A program made the position numbers and the translations under genes. Below are positions 6,091-11,967 of a stretch of 11,967 bases of DNA, piece after piece (position 1 is the stretch's first letter; every line of letters starts with the position of its first letter). The notes below the pieces were generated by a model that was not told the origin of the DNA, did not search any database, and saw only the letters and a list, made by a program, of their open reading frames with translations. This DNA is from Desulfovibrionaceae bacterium (GTDB taxonomy: Bacteria; Desulfobacterota; Desulfovibrionia; Desulfovibrionales; Desulfovibrionaceae): positions 1 through 11,967 of the forward strand of contig JAUNSE010000031.1 in NCBI GenBank assembly GCA_030539415.1, read 5' to 3'.

Positions 6091-6219
6091 GCCCGAATAA
6101 TGCACCCGAGCCTCCGGCGCGCATGTTCTCCCCTGCGTCCGGAGCGACCTGCGGAACGCTGGAAAAAGCATGGGCTGTGTGGTAGCAAAGGCCACAACTC
6201 AACAGTTCCGGAGGACACC
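6091..6219 (+). promoter_or_regulatory. purH leader with a possible Shine-Dalgarno-sequestering element
   Basis: A weak -10 box AATAAT lies at 6096-6101 without a good -35. CCTCCGG at 6111-6117 is exactly complementary to CCGGAGG at 6208-6214, which contains the purH Shine-Dalgarno GGAGG (6210-6214). A competing partner, CCGGAG at 6139-6144, could pair with CTCCGG (6112-6117) instead and leave the ribosome site free. A TGTGG/CCACA hairpin (6178-6196) lies just before it. The conserved blocks of the ZTP (pfl) riboswitch are not visible. Confidence 0.35.
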
Positions 6220-7497
6220 ATGGCTGATCTGAAAAATATGTACAAAACCATCGTGAAGGAGACCTATCCCGACACCATGACCATCACGCTTGGCGACCAG
6301 ACCCTTGTCTATCGCAAGCGCCAGTGGGAAATCGGCGGCGAGATGAAAGGCCTCAGATATGGTGAAAACCCCGACCAGCCGGCAGCCCTCTACCAGCTGG
6401 CCGAAGGCTCCCTGACCCTTGGCGGCATCAGCTGGCGCGGCCCGCAGCACAGCCTGGTCTCGGCCATGAGCGAGGCACAGATGCTGCAGGCCGGCAAGCA
6501 CCCCGGCAAGACCAATCTGACGGACGTGGACAACGGCGCCAACATCCTGCAGTACCTCACCGACAAGGCAGCGGCCCTGATCATCAAGCACAACAATCCC
6601 TGCGGTGCCGCCTGGTCGGACAATGGCGTGGGTGACGCGCTGAACAAGGCCTTCTGGTGTGACCGCATTGCGGCTTTCGGCGGCGCGGTTGTCGTCAACA
6701 GGCCCTTCACCAGAGAAGCGGCCGAAATCGTGGCTTCCAGCTACTTCGAGGTCGTGGCCGCTCCCGCCTTCGAGGAAGGAACTCTGGACATAATCAAGAG
6801 CCGCAAGAATCTGCGCATCATGGAACTGCCCGGCCTGGCCGAACTGGACAAGCTGACCTCGTCGGCCTTCCTGGACATCAAGTGCCTTGCCGACGGCGGC
6901 CTTGTTGTGCAGAAATCCTTCCAGAACCGCATTCTGAGCAACAGCGACTTCATTCCCGCTCAGGCCTCGGACAAGGAGGGCACCATCTACACCGCCCGCC
7001 GTCCCACCGCGCAGGAAATGGATGACCTGCGCTTTGCCTGGGCTGTCGAGGCCGGCGTGACCTCCAACTCCGTCATTTTCGCCCGCAACGGCGCCACTAC
7101 AGCCATCGGCACAGGCGAACAGGACCGTGTCGGCTGCGTGGAGCTTGCCATCTACAAGGCCTACCACAAGTACGAAGACATGATCGCCTTCCAGGAAATG
7201 GGCCTGACGCTGTATGATCTCAAGGAAAAGGCCAGAAGCGATGCCGCCATGGCAGAGAAGCTCAGGGAAGTGGAGGCCCGGGCCAGAGCCGATCACGGCG
7301 GACTGGCCGGCTCGGTGCTGATCTCCGACGGCTTCTTCCCCTTCCGTGACGGCGTCGACGTGGCCATGGCCGAAGGCATCACCGCCATCGGCCAGCCCGG
7401 CGGCTCCCTGCGCGACTGGGAGGTCATCAAGGCTGTCAACGAGCACAGCCCGCAGGTGGCCATGGTCTTCACCGGACAGCGTTCGTTCAAGCACTAG
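6220..7497 (+). CDS. purH: AICAR formyltransferase, PurH without the IMP cyclohydrolase domain
   Basis: The protein transfers a formyl group from 10-formyl-tetrahydrofolate to AICAR, giving FAICAR, the penultimate step to IMP. The 425 aa correspond to the C-terminal transformylase part of bifunctional PurH (usually about 520 aa). Diagnostic motifs are LRYGENPDQPAALY (45-58), KHNNPCG (123-129, with the catalytic Lys-His pair), DRIAAFGGAVV (148-158), SDGFFPFRD (369-377), QPGGS (392-396) and the typical end VFTGQRSFKH. The N-terminal MGS-like cyclohydrolase domain is absent, so IMP cyclohydrolase must be made by another gene. The ATG at 6220 has GGAGG at 6210-6214. The frame is open back to 6100 but those 40 residues look non-coding. 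cobB follows after 22 bases, so the two are probably co-transcribed. Confidence 0.92.
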   Translation: MADLKNMYKTIVKETYPDTMTITLGDQTLVYRKRQWEIGGEMKGLRYGENPDQPAALYQLAEGSLTLGGISWRGPQHSLVSAMSEAQMLQAGKHPGKTNLTDVDNGANILQYLTDKAAALIIKHNNPCGAAWSDNGVGDALNKAFWCDRIAAFGGAVVVNRPFTREAAEIVASSYFEVVAAPAFEEGTLDIIKSRKNLRIMELPGLAELDKLTSSAFLDIKCLADGGLVVQKSFQNRILSNSDFIPAQASDKEGTIYTARRPTAQEMDDLRFAWAVEAGVTSNSVIFARNGATTAIGTGEQDRVGCVELAIYKAYHKYEDMIAFQEMGLTLYDLKEKARSDAAMAEKLREVEARARADHGGLAGSVLISDGFFPFRDGVDVAMAEGITAIGQPGGSLRDWEVIKAVNEHSPQVAMVFTGQRSFKH

Positions 7498-7519
7498 ACA
7501 GCAGACAGGGGCAGCACCC

Positions 7520-8995
7520 ATGCACTCCGGCACAGCCTCTTCCGGACAGACAAAAGACATTGTCCGTCTTCCGCGCCTTGTCATCTCCTCCACCTCCGGA
7601 GGAGGCGGCAAGACACTGCTCAGTCTGGGACTGGCCCGCACACTGAGCCGGCTGGGACATGCCGTGCTGCCCCTGAAAAAGGGACCGGACTATATCGACG
7701 CGGCCTGGCTTGCAGCCGCCGCCGGGCACCCGGCCTCAAATCTGGATCCGTTCTTTCTCGACGGTGACGGACTGCGCTCGCAGCTGGCCCATGCCTTCCG
7801 CACACTGCTGACAGGAGAGGAGCAGCAGCGCGCTGTTGCCGTCATCGAGGGCAACAGAGGCCTGTTCGACGGTCTTGACGTCTCTGGTTCGTGCTCCACG
7901 GCCGCTCTGGCGCGCGAGCTGCGCGCCCCCATTCTCCTGACGCTCAATGTCACCAAGATGACGCGCACAGTGGCCGCCCTGCTGCAGGGACTGGCCGGTT
8001 TTGAGAAGGGGCTCTCCTTTGCCGGCGTTGTGCTGAACCGCACGGGTTCGGCGCGGCACGCGGCCTATCTGCGCAAATCCATCGAGGCCTACACGGATTT
8101 CTCTGTCCTCGGGGAGCTTCCCCGCCTGACGGAAAATCTCCTTCCGGAACGGCATATGGGCATTGCCTCCTTCAGAGGCGACGGCCTCTCGGAAACCGCC
8201 GAGGAGACTCTGGACAGGCTGGCCGCCTTTGTCAGCTCCCACGTCGATGTCGGGACAATCATGGAAAGGGCCGCGCAGGCCCCGTCCCTTTCCGCGGCTC
8301 CGTTCTGGCGCGCACCGGCGCACGAGCCCGATGTGCGGCCGACTATCGGCTATGTGCGGGATGCCTGCCTGTGGTTCTACTACCGCGAGAATCTCGAGGC
8401 GCTTGAGCGGGCCGGCGCCCGCCTTGTCAGACTGTCGCTCTTTGATGCCGAGCCCTGGCGCTTTGACGGCGGGGACGGACTGGACGGAGTCTATCTCGGA
8501 GGCGGCTTCCCGGAGGATTTTCTGGAGTCCCTGACAGACAGCCCCCGTCTGCGCGAGCTTGCCGGACAGGCGCGCAGAGGTCTTCCGGTCTACGCGGAAT
8601 GCGGCGGTCTCATGGTGCTTTCCCGGTCGATCACGAAGGACGGCCGGCGCTGGCCCATGGCCGGCGTGCTCCCGGTGGATATCGAGTTCGGGGGCAGACC
8701 CCGGGGACTGGGCTATGTGCGCGGCCAGACCTGCCGCAGGACGCCGTTCTATCCGGAAGACCTGATCATTCCCGGACACGAATTCCATTATTCCCATGCC
8801 GTGCCGGGCAGCATGGACAATGACGCGGCGGCACTCAGACTTTCACGCGGCATGGGGCTCAACGACGGCCTTGATGCCGTGACCGCCGGCAATGCATGGG
8901 GCTCGTACACCCATATTTTCGCCCCCGCTCTGCCCTGCTGGGCCGTCAGCTTCTGCTCCCTTGCCGCCCGCTGGCGGGCGGACAGGGGGGAATAG
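7520..8995 (+). CDS. cobB: Cobyrinate a,c-diamide synthase
   Basis: CobB/CbiA amidates the a- and c-carboxylates of (hydrogeno)cobyrinic acid using glutamine and ATP, in corrin ring synthesis in the cytosol. The 491-aa protein has the two-domain layout. The N-terminal dethiobiotin-synthetase-like ATPase has the P-loop STSGGGGKT (24-32) and KKGPDYIDAAWL (53-64). The C-terminal class I glutamine amidotransferase has YAECGGLM (358-365) with nucleophile Cys361, GHEFHYS (419-425) and GSYTHIFA with His465. The linker IGYVRDACLWFYYRENLEALE (from 276) is typical of the family. The start at 7520 is chosen because the P-loop follows at the usual distance and CAGGGG lies at about 7505-7510; the frame is open further upstream only as a shadow of purH. 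The symbol cbiA is equally valid for an anaerobic pathway. A Ni-sirohydrochlorin diamide synthase (CfbB) is a homologous alternative but unlikely outside methanogens. Confidence 0.93.
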   Translation: MHSGTASSGQTKDIVRLPRLVISSTSGGGGKTLLSLGLARTLSRLGHAVLPLKKGPDYIDAAWLAAAAGHPASNLDPFFLDGDGLRSQLAHAFRTLLTGEEQQRAVAVIEGNRGLFDGLDVSGSCSTAALARELRAPILLTLNVTKMTRTVAALLQGLAGFEKGLSFAGVVLNRTGSARHAAYLRKSIEAYTDFSVLGELPRLTENLLPERHMGIASFRGDGLSETAEETLDRLAAFVSSHVDVGTIMERAAQAPSLSAAPFWRAPAHEPDVRPTIGYVRDACLWFYYRENLEALERAGARLVRLSLFDAEPWRFDGGDGLDGVYLGGGFPEDFLESLTDSPRLRELAGQARRGLPVYAECGGLMVLSRSITKDGRRWPMAGVLPVDIEFGGRPRGLGYVRGQTCRRTPFYPEDLIIPGHEFHYSHAVPGSMDNDAAALRLSRGMGLNDGLDAVTAGNAWGSYTHIFAPALPCWAVSFCSLAARWRADRGE

Positions 8996-9144
8996 GGGGC
9001 TTTTCTGCACACGCGGCAGCAGATGTCCGTCCAGACACAGTGTTCAAAAGCGTGCGGAAGCCATCGCCGTACAGGAAACCCCGCCTTTCCGAGCAGAAAA
9101 AGCGGGGCGAGAGACAAAGAATTTCGAACCGGCAGACGGTGTCT
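8996..9144. other. Convergent intergenic gap between cobB and the exported protein gene
   Basis: No gene is seen in these 149 bases. The only clear structure is the CCCCGC/GCGGGG hairpin at 9079-9107. No convincing terminator for cobB on the plus strand was found. Confidence 0.5.
9079..9107 (-). terminator. Candidate terminator of the exported protein gene
   Basis: CCCCGC (9079-9084) and GCGGGG (9102-9107) form a 6-bp stem, with TTT/AAA extending it after a one-base bulge. On the minus strand it is followed by only TTT, so it is a weak intrinsic terminator. It lies 37 bases beyond the stop codon at 9145. Confidence 0.4.
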
Positions 9145-9621
9145 TTATTTTTTCCACAGCGAGCTGTACTTCACGGACAGACCGTCGGTCTTTTCCACCA
9201 GTCTGGGCACAAGGGCGTCTATTTCATCGCCGGCCACAGTGCCGACCTGCTTGTCAAGCAGCAGATACAGATAGCCGTCCGCCTGACTGAACCCCCAGAT
9301 CACCGAATAGACGCTGCCCACCGAAGGTCTTGAGGGAAATTCGGGCGCAGTGGTCACAATGAGAACCAGCTTGGCTTCATCCCTGCTTGTGAGTCTGAAC
9401 AGGCTGGACGTGTTGAACTGTTCCTTGAGGGCTGTTCCCAGACGGGCGCCAATGCTGTCATTGCCCTCCAGCTGCACGGTCACAGCCGTCACTCGGGCGG
9501 CAACTTTGGCCGGGGCATCGGGGACCGGGCTGCCGGCCGCGGCTTCGGGAGCGGCCAGAGCGGGGGAGGACATGCCAAGCAGCAGCAGGCAGACAAGGGA
9601 ACAGACAGAAAGTTTGGCCAT
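9145..9621 (-). CDS. Small exported protein of unknown function
   Basis: I do not recognise the family. The 158-aa product begins MAKLSVCSLVCLLLLGMSSPALA, a clear Sec signal peptide with an ALA cleavage site after residue 23 and no lipobox, so it should be periplasmic. Residues 24-40 are an Ala/Pro-rich linker. Residues 41-158 form one predicted alpha/beta domain that starts with a strand-like VTAVTVQLEG (44-53) and a helix SIGARLGTALKEQF (56-69). It then has alternating strands (KLVLIVTTAP, SVYSVIWGFS, GYLYLLLDKQVG) and a last helix (IDALVPRLVEKT). I chose the ATG at 9621 because GGAGAG lies 4 bases upstream; the frame is open to 9699 but earlier starts have no ribosome site and break the signal peptide. 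It is transcribed alone, divergent from asnS; the neighbourhood gives no functional hint. Confidence 0.8.
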   Translation of the reverse strand: MAKLSVCSLVCLLLLGMSSPALAAPEAAAGSPVPDAPAKVAARVTAVTVQLEGNDSIGARLGTALKEQFNTSSLFRLTSRDEAKLVLIVTTAPEFPSRPSVGSVYSVIWGFSQADGYLYLLLDKQVGTVAGDEIDALVPRLVEKTDGLSVKYSSLWKK

Positions 9622-9934
9622 CGCACTCTCCATGAACCGCCGTTCTGACAGGCGGGACACCATTGCCGGCAAAAGCGCCGCACGGGGCGGGTTCGACACG
9701 CGGTAAAGATGGTGCGAGCGCCCCGGTTCATCAGCAGGACATGCAAAACTATAGCCATGCCCCGTTCAAAACTCAACCTGAGCCGCCGGGTGCAGCAACT
9801 GCCGTCTCACGATGCCGCGTTCGACAGCACTCCGCCAGACTGTCCGGCCGTCTTCCTTGCGATGCCGATCTGTTTCATATTGGACTCTTGAGCCAAAAGG
9901 CGCTAAGACGTGCAATCCCAGATGGAGGAAAACC
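9622..9934. other. 313-bp divergent intergenic region between the exported protein gene and asnS
   Basis: No gene is supported. A good minus-strand promoter lies at 9748-9776. On the plus strand the best asnS candidates are weak: TTGGAC (9880-9885) with TAAGAC (9904-9909) at 18-base spacing. No T-box or tRNA is present. Confidence 0.5.
9748..9776 (-). promoter_or_regulatory. Candidate promoter of the exported protein gene
   Basis: On the minus strand TTGAGT (9771-9776) and TATAGT (9748-9753) are separated by exactly 17 bases, matching 4/6 and 5/6 of the sigma-70 consensus. The transcript would begin near 9741, with a leader of about 120 nt. Confidence 0.5.
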
Positions 9935-11299
9935 ATGCGCAAAAGCCTGATCAAATCGATTCTTTCCGCCGAGTCCCCCAGCCAGGACGTGACCGTCTGC
10001 GGCTGGATCCGCACCCGCCGTGATGGCAAGGGCGTCACATTCCTTGAACTCAATGACGGATCCTGCCTGACGAACCTGCAGTGCGTTGTCGATGCCGGCA
10101 CCCCCGCCGCCGAAGGTCTTGGTGAAAGCAGCACCGGCTCCGCCGTGCGCGTGAGCGGTGAACTTGTCCCCTCCCCCGGCAAGGGTCAGCGCTGGGAAGT
10201 GCGGGCCAGGGAAATCTTTGTGTTCGGCGGCGCCGACCCCGAGACCTATCCGCTGCAGAAGAAACGTCATTCGGACGAATTCCTGCGCACCATTGCGCAT
10301 CTTCGTCCCAGAACAAACAAATATTCTGCCGCCTTCCGCATCCGGTCCCGCGCTGCCACCGCCATCCACAGCTATTTCCAGAGCGAAGGCTTCTACCAGG
10401 TGCACTGCCCGGTCCTGACCGGTTCCGACTGCGAGGGTGCGGGCGAAATGTTCAGGGTCACGACACTTCCTCCGGGAGAAAAGGACCTGAGCAAGGACTT
10501 TTTCAACCGCTCCTGCCAGCTGACCGTCTCCGGTCAGCTGGAGGCCGAAGCCCTGGCCATGGGCCTTGGCCGCGTCTATTCCTTCGGCACCACCTTCCGG
10601 GCGGAAAATTCAAACACCCCGCGTCACGCGGCCGAATTCATCATGGTCGAGCCCGAAATGGCCTTCGCGGATCTCGATGATCTGCAGGATCTTGCCGAAG
10701 GGCTGGTACACAGCGTGGTGGGAGACCTTCTCAAGACATGCGAGGAGGACATCTCCCTCTTTGACCGCTTTGTGGAAAAGGGCCTGGTGGACAGGCTGCG
10801 CGTCATCGCCGAAGAGCCTTTTGCCCGCATCACCTACAGGGAGGCGGTCTCGATTCTGGAGAAGAGCGGCAGGGACTTTGTCTATCCGGCCTCTTACGGT
10901 GTGGACCTGCAGACCGAGCACGAGCGCTTCCTGGCCGAGGAATATTTTGGCAAGACAACCATTGTGACGGACTATCCCCGTGAAATCAAGGCGTTCTATA
11001 TGAGGGCGAACGATGACGGCGAAACGGTGGCTGCCATGGACGTGCTTGTTCCGCGCATAGGCGAGCTGATCGGCGGCTCCCAGCGCGAAGAACGCCTGGA
11101 CGTGCTCGAGCACCGCATTATCGAACTCGGCCAGCAGCTGTCCGAATATGACTGGTATCTGGATCTGCGCCGCTTCGGCACCAACCCGCACTGCGGCTTC
11201 GGCCTTGGCTTCGAACGCCTGATCATGATGCTCACCGGCATCGGCAACATCCGCGACGTCATTCCCTTCCCGAGGACGCCCGGCAATCTGGCTTTCTAG
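9935..11299 (+). CDS. asnS: Asparagine--tRNA ligase
   Basis: AsnS charges tRNA-Asn with asparagine using ATP in the cytosol. The 454-aa protein has a normal length. Residues 1-105 are the OB-fold anticodon-binding domain (VTVCGWIRTRRDGKGVTFLE at 19-38). The rest is the class IIb catalytic core, with TGSDCEGAGEMF (162-173), motif 2 FRAENSNTPRHAAEF (221-235) and motif 3 GFGLGFERL (421-429), followed by IRDVIPFPRTPG. The AENSNT element distinguishes AsnRS from AspRS. The ATG at 9935 has GGAGGA at 9924-9929. The frame is open to 9812 but without a ribosome site or recognisable sequence. The gene is followed by a strong hairpin at 11333-11378. Having AsnRS means the cell need not rely only on the GatCAB transamidation route for Asn-tRNA. 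Confidence 0.97.
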   Translation: MRKSLIKSILSAESPSQDVTVCGWIRTRRDGKGVTFLELNDGSCLTNLQCVVDAGTPAAEGLGESSTGSAVRVSGELVPSPGKGQRWEVRAREIFVFGGADPETYPLQKKRHSDEFLRTIAHLRPRTNKYSAAFRIRSRAATAIHSYFQSEGFYQVHCPVLTGSDCEGAGEMFRVTTLPPGEKDLSKDFFNRSCQLTVSGQLEAEALAMGLGRVYSFGTTFRAENSNTPRHAAEFIMVEPEMAFADLDDLQDLAEGLVHSVVGDLLKTCEEDISLFDRFVEKGLVDRLRVIAEEPFARITYREAVSILEKSGRDFVYPASYGVDLQTEHERFLAEEYFGKTTIVTDYPREIKAFYMRANDDGETVAAMDVLVPRIGELIGGSQREERLDVLEHRIIELGQQLSEYDWYLDLRRFGTNPHCGFGLGFERLIMMLTGIGNIRDVIPFPRTPGNLAF

Positions 11300-11332
11300 T
11301 ATTTCGAGACCTGCCGGATGCGGGTCATCTCC

Positions 11333-11378
11333 AACAGAACAAGACCCCTCGAATAAATCCGAGGGGTCTTGTTCTGTT
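11333..11378. terminator. Bidirectional terminator between asnS and the HTH gene
   Basis: AACAGAACAAGACCCCTCG (11333-11351) is the exact reverse complement of 11360-11378: a 19-bp perfect stem with an 8-nt loop. The inner GC core (CCCCTCG/CGAGGGG) is followed on either strand by a U-rich run (TCTTGTTCTGTT), the A-rich/U-rich design of two-way terminators. It lies 33 bases after the asnS stop and 63 before the stop of the convergent gene. Confidence 0.88.
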
Positions 11379-11441
11379 CTGCCTTCCGGGCTTGGGGCGC
11401 CAGCCTTCAGCCGCCGTTTTTCAGACGAAGTGGGGGCCTGG

Positions 11442-11903
11442 CTAGATGCTGCCGTTGTTGTGGTTCTTGAGAATGCGCCACACGGTCATGTGGGAGATAT
11501 CGTCCACAATGCCCTCTTCCACAGCCTTGCCGGCCAGAAGACGAAGCGTCCACTTGCGATGGCCCTGCGGAGGCTTGGTGGAAGCGAGTTTCAGAACCGC
11601 GTTCTCAATGCCGCAGCCGAACTTGGTGGGACGGGTCTGCTTGCTGCGGCGGTCACGTCCCAGAGCGGCTTCCAGACCGCTGGTGAGAAATTTTTCCTTG
11701 ATATGGGAAAGGGTCCTGTCGCTCACGCCGATATCCTCGGAAACCTTGGAAATCGTCCAGCGGTATTCGGCATATTCACCCTTGTCCAGAAGGAGGAGGG
11801 CGCGGGCATAACGGCCGGCCTTGTGGGTCGTGCCGGAAGAGGCCACCTCCTTCAGGAGGCTGATTTCATTCTTGTTCAGAGAAAGGCGGTACTGTCTGCT
11901 CAT
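11442..11903 (-). CDS. Orphan IS630-type helix-turn-helix protein lacking the DDE domain
   Basis: The 153-aa protein resembles the N-terminal DNA-binding half of IS630/Tc1-like transposases. A first homeodomain-like helix-turn-helix lies at about 50-73 (TISKVSEDIGVSDRTLSHIK), followed by FLTSGLEAALGR. A second lies at about 114-148 with GHRKWTLRLLAGKAVEEGIV and ISHMTVWRILKNH. Full IS630 transposases continue about 190 residues with the catalytic DDE domain; here a stop follows NGSI and only about 140 bp remain before asnS, with no DDE sequence in any frame. The start at 11903 has AGGAG 8 bases upstream. An intact frame, good ribosome site and shared terminator suggest it is expressed, so it may be a retained DNA-binding protein (regulator) rather than debris, or an orfA fragment. 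No terminal inverted repeats were identified. Confidence 0.75.
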   Translation of the reverse strand: MSRQYRLSLNKNEISLLKEVASSGTTHKAGRYARALLLLDKGEYAEYRWTISKVSEDIGVSDRTLSHIKEKFLTSGLEAALGRDRRSKQTRPTKFGCGIENAVLKLASTKPPQGHRKWTLRLLAGKAVEEGIVDDISHMTVWRILKNHNNGSI

Positions 11904-11920
11904 CCCGGAAACTCCTAGAG

Positions 11921-11947
11921 CGTGTGGACACGAGTTGGATAGACTCG
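11921..11947. repeat. Two adjacent inverted repeats upstream of the HTH gene
   Basis: CGTGTGGACACG (11921-11932) is a 12-base inverted repeat (CGTGT-GG-ACACG). Overlapping it, CGAGT (11931-11935) and ACTCG (11943-11947) are inverted around seven bases. They lie 18 to 44 bases before the start codon, where an operator for the HTH protein or the end of a mobile element could sit. Confidence 0.35.
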
Positions 11948-11967
11948 CGATCACACAAATTTTGCCC

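Noticed and set aside
6091..6219. ZTP (pfl) riboswitch in the purH leader
   Set aside because: The conserved blocks of the pfl motif are not present; only the simple Shine-Dalgarno complement was retained as a finding.
5838..6251. N-terminal extension of the 108-aa gene up to 6251 (246 aa in total)
   Set aside because: The added 138 residues look like translated GC-rich leader, with no domain and no ribosome site at the upstream ATG, while 5837 has GGAAG at good distance.
6199..7641. 480-aa open frame on the minus strand opposite purH
   Set aside because: Antisense to a clear AICAR transformylase; composition and lack of motifs mark it as a shadow.
8964..8981. Perfect inverted repeat CCGCCCGC-TG-GCGGGCGG as a cobB terminator
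   Set aside because: It lies inside the cobB coding sequence, encodes plausible residues, has a 2-base centre and no U-tract.
9683..9700. GGGTTCGACAC resembling a tRNA T-arm
   Set aside because: The flanking bases do not form the 5-bp T-stem and no acceptor or anticodon arm can be placed around it.
11300..11441. Frameshifted DDE half of the IS630 transposase downstream of the HTH gene
   Set aside because: The frames in this short stretch contain no DDE-domain sequence and no slippery run precedes the stop; the space is filled by the asnS terminator.

Overview
The window looks like chromosomal DNA of a GC-rich deltaproteobacterium, most likely a Desulfovibrionaceae relative (Desulfovibrio/Bilophila/Mailhella type). 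The inference rests on three things: a Rex redox repressor of that type, a stand-alone AICAR-formyltransferase form of PurH divergent from a small unknown gene and purA (an arrangement I recall from Desulfovibrio genomes), and anaerobe-style cobalamin genes. It rests on family recognition only; no search was run. Most genes are housekeeping. I did not find a clear new multi-gene system; the more interesting signals lie in the non-coding regions.

Layout from left to right. (1) 87-1223 (+) encodes a fused MsrA-MsrB methionine sulfoxide reductase. (2) A 422-bp AT-rich gap holds a candidate promoter and Rex operator in front of rex (1646-2296, +). A strong terminator follows, and cobS (2375-3154, +, last step of the cobalamin nucleotide loop) begins about 20 bp later. 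(3) A perfect 18-bp hairpin separates cobS from a convergent minus-strand unit read as a 108-aa unknown protein (5511-5837), purA (4167-5444) and holB (3255-4154). (4) A 382-bp divergent region (5838-6219) carries the candidate promoter and a hairpin-rich leader of the purA unit, and on the other strand the leader of purH. (5) purH (AICAR formyltransferase domain only) and cobB/cbiA (cobyrinate a,c-diamide synthase) form a plus-strand pair, 6220-8995. (6) A small exported protein of unknown function lies on the minus strand (9145-9621), divergent from asnS (9935-11299, +). (7) A 19-bp perfect hairpin separates asnS from an orphan IS630-type helix-turn-helix protein (11442-11903, -) that lacks the DDE catalytic half of a transposase.

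Functionally, the centre of the window joins purine synthesis (AICAR to FAICAR by PurH; IMP to adenylosuccinate by PurA) with two separate steps of cobalamin synthesis (CobB early in the corrin ring, CobS at the end), plus replication (HolB) and translation (AsnS). The purA and purH units face away from each other across one shared intergenic region, so that region probably controls both. No rRNA, tRNA, CRISPR array or complete insertion sequence was seen.
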